64,000 nt of DNA from Tetrahymena thermophila SB210 (lineage: Eukaryota > Ciliophora > Oligohymenophorea > Hymenostomatida > Tetrahymenidae). The notes below the pieces were generated by a model. The model saw only the letters and a program-made list of their open reading frames with translations, made no database searches and had not been told where the DNA came from. This document shows positions 41,793-62,446 of this stretch, one piece after another (position 1 is the first letter of the stretch; each line of letters starts with the position of its first letter). Both the position numbers and the translations under genes were made by a program. The stretch covers positions 248,001 through 312,000 of the forward strand of contig NW_002476254.1 in assembly GCF_000189635.1 (NCBI RefSeq), in the 5' to 3' direction.

Positions 41793-43823
41793 ATGTCTAA
41801 TATAGAATGTTTGGTGCATAACAGCTCACCAATTATGTTCATTTGCCTTGATAACAACTGTAGATAAAAGCTGTTTTGCTTTAAATGCTGCCAATAATTT
41901 AGAAAGGAGCATAGCTTTGTTAAATTCACTGATTTTATGCAAAATTTAGAAGCACTTTCAAACAATAATTTCATTTTAGACTAATATTAAATTTCAGCTA
42001 ATTCTACTTAGCAATAATAGAAAGAAGATTTTTAAAGTACATTCATAACTAAATCAAATACCCCTCAGAATGAAACAAAAGCATCTCAGTAATAAGAAGA
42101 AAGTTTAATCCAACAATGCTTTTAAGGAATAAACAACTAATTGAGGAGAGACATTGTTAAAGAAGAGTCTGAAAAAATAAAATAAAATTTACAATTAATC
42201 TATATTGAGTATATTGATGAACTTTTTGATAATGCAATCTAAGAGTTTGCTAAATCTCTAGAAAAAACTAGATAAACCATTAACAACTAACTCATAGAAT
42301 ATTTAGAAAACACCTTAAATACAGATACTGTATTTTCTAATCAAAGCGATAATAAAGTTGCATAAATTATTTTGGAAATAAACAAAGCAAGTAACTATCA
42401 ATAATTAAATGAAAGTCTTATAAATCTCCATTAGGGCCAGTTACACTTACAAATAAATTAAGAAAAAATTGCTGGTAAATTAGGAGATTTGAATTAGAAA
42501 TTAGATGAATTTTTTGCTCAAATTTAGAATCGAATTACCTTTGGGTTGAATTCCTGCGTGAACGTTTTATAAACTAAGCAAGTTAATTCCGCTACTGCTG
42601 CTGCTATTAAAAAATTATTCTAGTCAAATATAATCCAAAAAAATCAACCAGGCGAATATAAATTTTCTCTCCGACAACCTAAGAATTACAATAGTATTTT
42701 ACAAAGTTAAATTACTTAGCAATCTTCAATGATAAATTCTGGGTATAATTCTTCAAATCAAGGTAATAGCTAAAGGATTAGCTTTAGAATAAAGAACTAA
42801 AACTAAAAGAAAATTGATAATTTTTTAAGTCTCTCTCCTACAACCTAGTTATAAAAAACAAAATCAAATTCAATTATGATCACTCAAGGTAACAAAATAA
42901 CTCCTACAAAGCGTGTTAAATAAATTACAACAGAGCCAAGTTAAATTTCACCTCATACTTAACATTAATTATAGCTATAAAATACATTTCTAGTCAAAAA
43001 GAAATCTACATTTCATTCAAAAGAAGAAGAAACAAATGATTTAAAAAAATTTTTTACCTCCTAATCTAGAGATGAAACATGTGTGACTAAATAATAATAA
43101 AAAAAATAAAATCAAAGCAATGGATAACTAATTCAGTAGAAACTCTAAGATGGCACTTTAATTCAGTAAATGAAAATAAACCCTAATAAAATATTAAGTT
43201 TTAAGATAGGTCAAAGTAATCTAGAAAAGCCTCTATAATTTTTCTAAAATGATTACAAGGTATAGTAAGAAGATTATGTTTATCGTGATTAATAAAAAAA
43301 GTAATTAGATTAGAGTGCATTTTCTAATACTTCATAGTAGCTGTAACAGTCAAAACAAGTGAGCTAACTTTAACTATTGAAAAAAACACCAAAAAATTAA
43401 AATTTAATAAACTATAAAATAGAAGCAATTTAAGTTTTAGATCCATAATTTGATGATACTTTAATATAAAATAGCATGATAGATGAGAATAGCAAAACAC
43501 AAGAAAAAAATTAGTCTCTTTTCAGTTAATTCCAATCTAATTTAAATAATAATTGTGTAGAAAACATTTAAAATTTTAATTATTTTAAAAGAAATTCTAA
43601 CTAAATTTAGCATGTTGTTGACAATCAAAAGTAAAACATCAAATAAAAAAGCGTTACTGAAAGCTGCTCATTAGTAATTATCAATTAGAGTGAAAATCTA
43701 ATTGATTGTTAAGAAGAAAATGATATAATTTTTTCTTTAAAAGATTAGAGTGGTGTGTAAGTATAAAATACTTATTTTACTAATAACAATAATTTTAGTT
43801 AAAATATAAAATAAGTTAATTGA
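41793..43823 (+). CDS. B-box-like zinc-finger protein with coiled coil and disordered tail
   Basis: One exon, 676 residues, ATG 41793 to TGA 43821-43823. The N-terminus has C6-x2-H9, C18, C23, C29-x2-C32 and H40 within MSNIECLVH...FICLDNNC...LFCFKC...KEHSF, the ligand pattern of a B-box-type zinc finger. Residues about 100-250 are helical and probably coiled coil (RRDIVKEESEKIKQNLQLIYIEYIDELF and KIAGKLGDLNQKLDEFFAQIQNR regions). The remaining 400 residues are Gln/Asn/Ser/Lys-rich and low-complexity with no obvious domain. B-box plus coiled coil is the core of TRIM-like proteins, but no RING domain precedes it, so ubiquitin-ligase activity is not supported. Ciliates have many such B-box/coiled-coil proteins of unknown role. 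Confidence 0.78.
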
Positions 43824-44737
43824 GCACTAAAATTAAATTTATACGTATCTCTTTCTATTTAATTGGTATATTTTTTTATTTATTTATTTACTTTTATTTT
43901 CATGAAATATTTTAGTTATAAATTCTAATTTATAAAATAAACTTTCGAATTCTTAATTTAAAGTCAATATAAATTATTATCTATCACTTATGATATTTAT
44001 TTATATTCTGCTTTTAGACAAAAATACATTTTCTAAAGCTTATAAAAAATTATAATGATTATAAAATATAATCTATATTTTCACTTCTGTTAAAATATAA
44101 TTGATTGCATTTATTACGGGATAGACTTCAAACTTTTTGTATACATTTAAAGATGAAAACTATCTTTTAAAGTTATAAAAATGTATCCCATAAGATTTAA
44201 TTGGATATATGAATGAAATTTAGTTTCCTAAAGAATAAAATTAGAAATATAGAATAATAATAATTGAAGGTTTACTTAATATTTTAGAAATTCATGTTTG
44301 GTATTAAAGATTAATAATAAAATTAGCTATTTATCTTTTATTAATAAACTCTTGTTATAAAAAGAAATATAAAATTTGTGTAATTAATCAAAATTTATTG
44401 GTATATTTTAACTATAAGATTTTTTCAATTTTTTCAATAACCTTTATTTTTTTAAGTGAAGTTTTAAAAAGAAAATAATTTTTGTGCTTAGTTAATATAA
44501 TAATGTTTAATAAATTTCTTATTTACATATATCTCTTATCGTTTTAGAAATAAAAGAATTTTATGAGACAATTAAAAAATAAATAATTATTGTTTATTTC
44601 TAATTGTTTTTATTATTTTAGAAATATAATTCTTCTAAAATATTGAATGAGTGAGTGCTATAAAAACAAGAGTTAAAAATGTACAATAATTATTAATAAA
44701 TTAAAAATTAAAAAGAAAAATCAGAAACAACAAAAAA
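43824..44737. other. AT-rich intergenic stretch
   Basis: Upstream region of the first METAP2 gene. No gene or repeat was recognised. Confidence 0.6.
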
Positions 44738-46582
<1,845 letters not shown>

Positions 46583-47129
46583 GTACCAATATAAATTTTA
46601 TTAGAATTTTATACCCTATATTTAAAAGTTATTTGTTGTATTAAAAATTTATAAATTAAAAAATAAATATTATGTTGAACTTAATAAATAATTTTTTCTC
46701 ATTCTCTATTTTATTTTCGAATTATTTTAATTTTAAATTTTGAGCTTGTTTAAGTTTCTTAATGAGATAAAAATAAATTGAAAATTTATGGAAATTAGTA
46801 AAATTTACTTTATTTATTATTTTAAAATTAAGTACTTGTTTTTTTTAATAAATTTTTATTTAAGAAAAGAGGGTTATTTTTATTTAAAATAAAAATTTTT
46901 AAAAACATTTTTAGTAAATAAAATTTTAAATTAGAAAATTTAAATTTTTTTGTAAATATTTGCTTCCATGCATTTTAAATAAATATTTACAGGTTTAAGA
47001 ATTGAATTTAGTATAATGTTGAATGAATAGTCTAAAAATACAATAAATGAAATAATAAATAAATAAACTTATATCAACAGATTATGTTTTTTATTTTATT
47101 AAAATATTATATATATTTAAAAAATTGTA
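46583..47129. other. Convergent AT-rich intergenic stretch
   Basis: Separates METAP2 copy A from the minus-strand gene. No structure was recognised. Confidence 0.6.
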
Positions 47130-48449
47130 TCAATCTTTGCATTTTTATATTTTAATTCTTTTTTGTGAAAATTATCTCTTTTCATGAAGATATGGGTTTT
47201 CAATTTATGTAAGAATTCTATATGGAGATGAAGATTATCTTTCTCTTGCAGATATTTTGTCAAATTATGGAATTCTATTTTTTTTAAATGGCAATAAATC
47301 ATTGTGAGCTTTGATAACCATATCACAATTTAAGTCTGTAGCAGGAATATCATCTTTATGCTGCTTTTGATAAAATTCTCTGCCAATAACTCCATCATTT
47401 GAGTCCTATTTTTGGAGATCAAACTAGCATTTTAATGTTTTGTTATCATAAATAACTTTTTCATACTATTTATTACTTGCAGGGTAAACTAAATCATGAA
47501 GTTTAAATTACTTAAAAACTTTATAATCTCTTCCAGATAAGCTTTTCATATCAATAGTATGATTAATATCTGGTTTTTCTAAATAGAAGTTGTTAAACCT
47601 TTTTTCATTATCTAACAATGAGTTACTTTATGGTCCTATAATTGTTTTTCTAGGGGAATTTTTATAGAAAGTATAGCGAGGTGCACGATACTTAACATTT
47701 TTCCATTATTCATCTGCATTTTATTGTTCAATTTAAGCAAAGACTTATTGCATCATCATTTTTTGTTGTTCTTCTTGTAATTATTAGTCTACAGTTTATG
47801 CATTTTAATTATTTTTATCATCGACAAATGAATTTCTTCCTGTAGAAAACCTCTTATAGTATTATGGGTTATAACTATTATTAAAATTAGTTGAATTAAT
47901 CACGCTATTGCTTTATTTAAGGTTGCTTTATAAGTTATGATAATCATCTGGTATAACAATTTAATCATTAGACAGTTTTAGAATAGATTTGTTTAAAATA
48001 TTTCCTTTAGGAGAGAAAGATTCTTATAATCCGCTTTGCTAACGCCTAAACGGAGAGGATTAGATATATTAAGAAAGGTTAAATGATGTATTGGCTGTAG
48101 TACTTCTCTCTCTTGAATAAAGAAACCTCTCTCTAGATTTAGCAAATTCGTCTTCACACTACTAATTAATTTTATTGGCTGAAGTGTTGAAAAATTTTTC
48201 AAAATTTTCTTAATTTTTCTACTCCATATCTCTCATATACTTAGGTTTTATGGGACTACATGATTAAGAAGTAAAAGGGCGATTTGGAAGAATAGCAGAT
48301 TTTCTTTTGTTCTTAGGGGAAGTAAAAACATAATCTTTATCGCTATTATCATCTAAGAGTGATTTATTTCTTCTAAATAGATTTCTAGAAATATAATACA
48401 GCTCTTATTTAGAAACATTCATTTATACTTTAGGAGGTTTTACAGACAT
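47130..48449 (-). CDS. Unknown Ser/Arg/Gln-rich protein
   Basis: Single intronless frame of 439 residues, ATG at complement 48447-48449 (MSVKPPKVQMNVSKQELYYI) and TGA at complement 47130-47132. The N-terminal third has several SP/TSP sites within basic surroundings (TSPKNKRKS, CSPIKPKYMRD, SSPFRRQQSG, SFSPKGN), a pattern expected for phosphorylation by proline-directed kinases. The middle has a Gln/Met-rich helix (QLQEEQQKMMMQQVFAQIEQ). The C-terminal part contains APRYTFYKNSPRKTIIGPQS and GRDYKVFKQFKLHDLVYP, which look partly ordered. No family recognised. It sits alone between the two METAP2 copies and is unrelated to them. Confidence 0.72.
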
Positions 48450-50759
48450 TTTTGAAATAAATGTTCTATTAATATGATACAAAAATGATTCTTATCTAAA
48501 TAAGATAAAATATTAGTTGTTTATCTTAAGTGTGAAAATTGCTTAAAGTAAGTTAGATGAGATTAATGCTAGTTTTGAAACTTCCGTTGAGTAACAGTGT
48601 TTATCTTTTATGCAAACAATCTAAACCTTGTTATTTAATAAAATATTACTTCTTGATAAATATTTATATCCTAATAATATCAAAGATCTAAATGGATGAT
48701 AGTAAATGATTGGTTGATTTTTAGATTAATTTGAGTCAATATTATTCTTTTGGCAGTATTCAATTTTAATAAATTTTATTAATCACACATCAATCTATAC
48801 TAATTAAAATAAGCAATATTTATGAATTTTTTACATGTAAAATTCTAATAAATTATTAAAAAATATTTTTGATTGAAACGGTTTTAATTTATTTGTTTGA
48901 ACAAATTGTAAACAAAATACTTTTTAATGTTTATTCAAAATAGAAATTATAAATTTATTAAATCATAATTAAAATGATAAATAAGCTATATTTTAAATAA
49001 GACTAATTTACATTTTATTAAACTAAAATATTTCAAAAAAATTTGTTATTTTGTCAATAAAATTAGTCAAAAATATTAAATTTATTTTCACATTTTCATA
49101 ATATTTTAAATTTTTTTATTCGTTTTTTATTTCACTTTTGAGATTGGTAAATTATTTTTATTTTGAGAAAAAAATTATTTAAATTTTTAATTAAAAAGAA
49201 TAAAGTATTTAAAAATTTTATTTGGCATTCTATTATTTGTTTAATTATATAAATTAAGTTCATATCAAATAAAATTTTAAATTTTAATCCATTTTCATTT
49301 CCTGATAACTAATTTTCTAGAAAGACTTAATAAGATACATTTATTTAATAACTTTAATTTAAAAAATTATTTTAGCTTTAATTTATTTAATTTTAAAGAT
49401 AAAAATTCGGCAGTTTAATAATTTAAATTATTAATTTATTAGTTGATTTTTATTTTTTTCAAATGCAAAAAAGATTTTATTTTTTAGATGTTTTTATTTA
49501 AAAAATGAAGTTTCAAATAATTCTTTTTAAGATTTTAATTTAGATTTTGTGGTAGACTAAATTATAGAAATACATTTAATTTATTAATAATTTAAATTAA
49601 TATTAATATATTTTGTGAATATCTATATATGAAAAGGGTTTTGCTATTTTTAGTAAATTTTTAATTTTTTTACAAATGATTAGAACTACATAAATAGAAT
49701 TAGTATATTTTGATTATATAATATAAAATATAAAAAATTTAGAATTATTAAAAATATGATATATAATTTGTTTATAATTAATTAATCATGAAAGAAATTT
49801 TATAACATCTAAAATAATTCTAGGAATATCTTTGATCTTTTATCAAGTATTTTAAATTTCTTACAAATTATTTTAAAAAGTTTATTGTTTATTAGTTGAC
49901 TTTGACACAATTCTAAACTGATTACAAAATTATTTTTTAAGCTATATTAGTAATAATTACGTTTCTGATAAAATATAAAGCCATACACTCAGTTTGATTT
50001 TAAAAAAAATAAAAAACCATGATAAAATCAATAGACAAAAATATTTATGTGAGAAAAAAAAATGTAGCCTAAAAGATTTCATTAGATTTTTAATTAAATT
50101 TAAGGGACAAAAGAAAAAATAAAGAAAAAAAGAAAAACAAAAAATGTTTGATTACATAATTTTTTATAAATTCAAGTTTGAAATTAAAAGTTAATTACTA
50201 AATGAGAAATTTCTTGTGAATAATAATAATGATATTATAAAGAAAAATGAAAAAGTGAGAGACAAATCAAAATTTATCAATATTGTTAATCAAATGTATT
50301 ACTTTAATATGTCTAAAGCCTAATTACAAACAATTTTTACTCAAATATTTAAGATCTAATTGAATTTTTTGGCTGCTATCTTTATTTCTACTAGATATAA
50401 AAATTTTTAAATAAAATGTTTTTAATTTTATCATTTTTAGCATCTCAATTACTACGCGAATAAATAATAAATATTATGTAAATTATTTATTATCTATGAT
50501 AATAGCTTTTAACTCAAATAAATACATATAATTTTTTAGATTTCATTATAACTATTAATAATAGTCTTCATTGATTAAATATATTTAAATCTATCTTTTT
50601 ATAATTGGTTAATTAATTAATATTCGAGTTCATAAAATAGACGACCAAAAAGACAAATAATAAAAAGCAAAAAAAAGAAAGAGAGAAAATAATAAATCTA
50701 AAAAAAGAAACTTTAAATTAACTTGACAAAAAAAAAAAAAAAGAAAAGTATACCTCGAA
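48450..50759. other. AT-rich intergenic stretch of 2.3 kb
   Basis: Divergent spacer upstream of both the unknown gene and METAP2 copy B. It has long A/T runs throughout and a purine-rich (A/G) leader over the last 100 bases before the copy B start. There is no sign of leftover METAP2 sequence. Confidence 0.55.
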
Positions 50760-52605
<1,846 letters not shown>

Positions 52606-53618
52606 AATGAATATTAATTAATTTTCAGCTGAGAGATTTAAATTTACTAAAAAAGAAGTAGGATAATTTAGTTTAAACTACTTCATTAAATTTTAACTGA
52701 CTGATAAATTTTAGAATTTTAAAAAAAAATCATAATCGAAAAATAAAAATTTCTTTATTAAAACAAAAATTATAAATTAAATAATAATGCAACAAATTTT
52801 ATACCTCTATATGTAAATGTTTAATAATATATTTTAATATTTTCTAAAAATCATATATATCAATCAATCAATCATCTATCTACCAATCTAATTTTTATAT
52901 TTAAAAAATTGCAACTTCAATAATTAATATTTCAATATTTTCAATAAAGAAACAAATCTCTACAAAATTAATCAAGGAAATGTTATTCAAATATTTTTTT
53001 GATATGATCAATTCTAATATTAATAAACTTACATAAACAATTAATTTGATTGATTTAAAAATATTATTCAATTTTAAAAATTAAAATATTCTTTAATAAG
53101 GAAATTAAAAAAGGTAATAAAAATCATATTTGATATTGGTTATAAGAATAATAACATAACTTGCTAATTTTAATCAACTACCAACCTATCTATATTTGTG
53201 TGAATTTTCACTAAAATTTTTCACTTAATTAATTGAATTACAAAATATTTAAGATAAATCAAACTTAATTATCATTTATATTTATATCAAACATGAGGCT
53301 TTAACTTTTATTATTTGAATGTGCAAAATTTAAAAATACTCCAATATAAAAAGATATGTGAAAAAAAGAAGAATTAATAACTTAGTACTTATTAGATTAG
53401 GCAAATATTTTAAAAAAATAAGAAATGTAACTAAATAGTTAAACAATTCCTAAATGAATTAAATCGAAGTATATATTAAACAAAAATGAGTATTTATTTT
53501 GTATTGCTTATAAATTAATTATTAGTAATTTAATTTTATAAATACTAAGATAAGGTTTTAAAGATAAGACTCCTAATTATTTATTTATTTATAAAATATA
53601 AAAAAAAAACTATAAATT
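52606..53618. other. Convergent AT-rich intergenic stretch
   Basis: Between the 3' ends of METAP2 copy B and the SNF1-like kinase gene. A short ATCAATCAATCA run lies near 52859. No gene was seen. Confidence 0.6.
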
Positions 53619-58052
<4,434 letters not shown>

Positions 58053-58895
58053 TTAATAAAATATTCTATAAAAAATGTCAATAGATCTATGAATAGATTG
58101 AAGTTTGCATTAGTAGAGATAGTTAGTATTGGTGTTTTAAGATAGTTGAAATTTTACTAAAAATTTACTTAAAATATAATTTCCTATCTATTTGATCTGC
58201 TGCGAATCTCTGTTAGTTGGAGAATTAGAGAGTGAGAGTTGATGCCTTTGCTGATTTTATTTATGTTGCTATTCTGTTTACTGCATTATGTAAAAAAAAA
58301 ATTAAACAATTAAGATATTGAAATATTGCTTCTTTTTTGCTACTAGTTTTTTTTCAATATTTTGTTGATAGAGATAATATATTTGAATAAACAAATTTTA
58401 GAACAATTCAAATAGAATGAAATTATCCATAAAATTAATTATTACTAAACTAAACTACAATATTTCATGAAGGCATATAAGCATGCAATAGTCTGTATAA
58501 TTTGTGTTTTAAAATCACTTTATTTCATTTTACACTTAAAGTTATAGCATTTATTTTGCATTTAACTCCTTCCTTTATTGTGTAAATTTATCGTTAAAAG
58601 TAAATATTAATACTGAATATTATTTTTTAACCATAAACAAATATTTACAATTTCTCATAAATATTTAATAAAAGTATTTTGTCTAATTAATAATACCCAT
58701 CCCTTCCTTGCATTATTAATAATTTTAGTTTTTTTATGATTATGTAATAATAATTAAGGAGATTGATATATTAGATAAGTTCTTTAGATTCTTTCTTTTT
58801 TTATGAGATTATCGTTAAACTCTAAATTTAAATTTTATAATTATTTTAAGTTTGTAAACAAATTTGATTTGCAATTAAAATAATTTCAAATTTTC

Positions 58896-58898
58896 TAT

Positions 58899-58929
<31 letters not shown>

Positions 58930-58932
58930 TTT
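58896..58932. repeat. (TATT)n microsatellite, about 9 units
   Basis: Uninterrupted TTTA/TATT run of 37 bases in the spacer upstream of the SNF1-like kinase. Confidence 0.95.
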
Positions 58933-59726
58933 CAATCAATTTATTTTTTTTATTAGATAAAATAAATGAAAGACAAAAAATTCTTTTCAAAATGTGGCAA
59001 CTATTAATATTTCCAAAATCTTAAGATAAAATTAAATAAAAATGATTTTTTTAAATTTCACTATCTTAATTAATAAATAAAAATAATTTTCTAAATATTT
59101 AGTTAATTCTTTGCCAATTAATTAAATGTATTCTTTTTTAAATGGTTTTTAATTTTAAAAATGAAGTAAATGTAAATTTAAATAAAAAGTTAGTTAGTTA
59201 GTTTGCTAGTAAATAAGTAATAGATTAAACACTTTAATGATAAAAGATAAAAATTGATTTCGATTGATTTATCATATTTAATAACTTATGCAATTTATTA
59301 TTATAAAAATTCTTTTTTTTAAATTATTTAAAACTAAAAATGTAGATTTACTCATCAAAATATAAAGAAATATTTAAGTTTTAATTTTTTTCTAAAAAAA
59401 TACCAAATGAATACTTCTAATCAGATTATTTAAATTATTTAACCTATTATTTTATTTCATAATATATTATTTTTATTTCAAAATTAAACTTGAATTAATT
59501 CAATAAATAAATAAATAAGATTATTCTTAGAAATTAAATAATAATTAATGCAATATTTATTTATTATTGAGCTTTTAATTAATAATAAAATTTATTATGA
59601 AATTTTAAAATATACATTTATTTATTTACAAAATATACTTGCTTATAAATAACTAATAATTGGTTGGTATTTCTATTATAAAATTTGCTTATTTAAGATA
59701 TTTAGAAGTCGAAATATATTGAACGC

Positions 59727-59797
59727 GCCCTAAAACTAACGATAAATTGAATTTAATTTAAAGCAAATCTTTATATATATAAGCAATATTTTAGGGC
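59727..59797. repeat. Inverted repeat GCCCTAAAA ... TTTTAGGGC
   Basis: Perfect 9-bp arms at 59727-59735 and 59789-59797 enclose about 53 bases that include TATATATA. The arms are unusually G/C-rich for this spacer and lie about 250 bases upstream of a gene start, so they could be a binding-site pair or a small RNA promoter element. Neither can be shown here. Confidence 0.45.
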
Positions 59798-60046
59798 TTT
59801 TAATTTTCACAATTTTTCAAAATATAAATCAACTTTATTCACAAGTACCAGCAAAAAAAGAAGATACTGTTGAGATTATAGGCATAGTTATTGAAAATTA
59901 ATAAAAAAAAGAAAATACACACACTAAGAATAAAAGTCAAATAAAGAAACAATACTTAAAGAGAAAGAAATAATAATTAACTAGAAATAATAATAGCTAA
60001 TAGGAGATATAAAATAGAGTAAATAAATACTTTCTTTCTTTCGCAG

Positions 60047-61806
60047 ATGTATTTTGAAGACTAGAAGAAACAAGGTCGAAACAGATCATTTGCATAGGTA
60101 GAGAATTTTTCTAACAAGAATAAAGTTTGTTAGAATCCTACATAGCATTAAGGCCAAACCAAGTAGATTCAAAGTACATCTAATAAAGGTACTTAAGATA
60201 ATCAAAGCTATAACCAGAATCATTTTCATTAAGATTAACCTGCTTTTTCTGTTCCTTCTCATCCGTAGTATTCTTCTTCAGTTTCCTAAAATATGCAAAT
60301 TAACGTAATATTAGCTTGAAAAATTTTATTTTTAAACATATTCACATAGATAGCAGCATTTTTATTAAATTATTCTTAATTGTAAAGGTAAAAGGTCAAA
60401 ACCTCAATCACCATAGTTCTATGAGCCTTTAGAATAACTAGGGAGTTTATAAATACAGCGGCTCTTAAAATTTTTAAAGCAGCTAATTAAATAATCCCCA
60501 AAGCTTCCAATAAATTTAGCAAAATCCTTCTTAGTCTTAAAAATCTTAGCCCTAAGCCACAGATACTTAGAAAATATTACAAGAATAGCATATTAATACG
60601 CATTAAAATAAGCTTTAGATGTAAAGCTCAAATTGTGCTCTTAGTAAAGCAGCCTAATTGAAGACTTCAAATTCAGCATAATAAAGTGCATAGAACATGT
60701 TAGGCACAAATTCAATTAATTCATAAAATTGTAGCAATTAATTCACTAAAAATTCATCATACTGTCAAGAAATTAATTAGCACAATAATGTTAAAAAAAG
60801 TGTTTAAGTGAATATCAAAAGTAAATAAAAACCGGAGAATGATCAATTAGATAATTCAAATATACCTCAGTAATAAATATCATTATAGTAAACAGTTCAT
60901 TCTAATTTACTTCCTTATGCTTAAAACGGGGAATATGCACTTTAGTAGACCAATACTTCAAGCAGTACTAATTAATAACAACTAATGAACCAGTAGTATG
61001 CAACTAAGACAAAAAAGCATCAACGCCACCACTCAGAAATAGCTATTTCAAAGCATTCTAAGTAATACAGCATACTAGGAGTAAATCTGCAACCTCCACC
61101 TTAGATGTCTATTCATAACTATTAAGGTTTTTAGAAGGAGTCCTATAATAAAGAAAATCTAAATATTTATGATACTGCAATTTCTAGTAACCGCTACAAT
61201 GTTAATGAGTAAAATTTGATTTAGGCTAAACCTAAAGGAATATCACCCCATAATACTGATAGCTATAAGAAACTAGAGTATAAAAATGACCAAGTTACAA
61301 ATTAAAACTAAAATCAATAAGGTTAATAATTATATAACGAAAAAAATTTTAATTCTTCTTCTTTACGCTTTACAGCTAATAATCCAAGCTGCATAATGAG
61401 TATAAATGATGGGAATACCTCGTCAAATAACTAAAAAATCGAATAGGGAATATAGAAAGAAGTAATTAATAGCTACATTTCGTTGAGATTAAAAAATTCA
61501 AGATAAAATTCAATAAGCATTCTACCAACTCACGATTAATTTAAATAAAATGCCACTGAACATAATTAGATCGATGATAAAAATAAAAATTCAAGCAGGT
61601 AGTACAAAGAAACAAAGATAGGTATGATAAGTGATGAGAATAATAGTATAAACTATAGACAACAAAGTAAAAAATAATTTATTTAAAATTTTAATTTTTC
61701 ATCTCTCAATTTAAATATTTTCAATAAACTATAAAGACTTAGTTTTTAATCTTTGCCTTGCCTTTATTTTTCTACTTAGGATTATTTAGAAATTAGAAAA
61801 ATGTGA
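60047..61806 (+). CDS. Unknown Q/N/S-rich protein
   Basis: ATG at 60047 (MYFEDQKKQGRNRSFAQVEN). One intron near 60306-60388 (GTAATATT...TGTAAAG) joins in phase. The frame then stays open to TGA 61804-61806, giving about 560 residues. The composition is almost wholly Gln, Asn, Ser and His, with few hydrophobics. The only more ordered stretches are a Lys/His patch (TKTKKHQRHHSEIAISKHSK) and a segment near VINSYISLRLKNSRQNSISI. The last 40 residues (FNFSSLNLNIFNKL...) may be intronic read-through, since GTAAAAAA at about 61669 followed by TTCTACTTAG offers another splice. An AG acceptor (TTTCTTTCTTTCGCAG) sits right before the ATG, suggesting a 5' UTR intron. No family recognised. Confidence 0.68.
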
Positions 61807-62446
61807 GTGAATTAAATCTTTAGAGTTTGAAATTAAATTTTTTATTTCAAAATTAATCACGAATAAATAAACAAGCAAAAAAACAAAAACATCTCAAAAT
61901 TAATTAAAGATTTTTTATTAAATATCTAACAAAATTTATAAATAAATTGAATAATCCCAATTTCAAAATTTTAACAGCAAAATTCAAAATCAATTTTTGT
62001 ATTTTAAATTATCAGTTTTCTGCCTATTTTGCCTTTTAAGATTTTTACATTTTAATTTTGCCTCCAAATTATTGTTTAATTAATCAATTATTACTATCAA
62101 CTATAATGAAAGCTAAATTATTTCACTAAATATTTTAAATCAACATTCACATTAAGCAAGCAAAGTAAATGAATTTACAATAAAAATTTCACCATTGAAA
62201 ATAGATAAAAATATCACTTTACAAAAAAAATAATTATTATTTTTTATTATTTAATAAATCATATCAAAATTTTGAAAAAACTAAGTATGCATCGTATTCT
62301 AAATAGACAAAAGTTCAATTAAAAAATTAACATTTGAGATATATAAAATATTTTAATTTTTTTAAATATATTGAATTAAATATTTTAAAAAATAATAATA
62401 ATTTTAAAAATTTATATAAATAGATGTAGAGTCATTGAAAACAAAA
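61807..62446. other. AT-rich intergenic stretch
   Basis: Short spacer between two plus-strand Q/N-rich genes. If the upstream gene uses the alternative splice near 61669-61780, its coding end would extend into this interval. Confidence 0.45.

Larger units (their letters stand above)
58053..60046. other. Divergent AT-rich intergenic stretch of 2 kb
   Basis: Upstream region of the SNF1-like gene and of the following plus-strand gene. It contains a TATT microsatellite (58896-58932) and a 9-bp inverted repeat pair at 59727-59797. No coding frame was seen. Confidence 0.55.

Noticed and set aside
59727-59735. GCCCTAAAA as a telomere-like CCCTAA remnant
   Set aside because: It is a single copy, Tetrahymena-type telomeres use CCCCAA, and its complement nearby fits an inverted repeat better.
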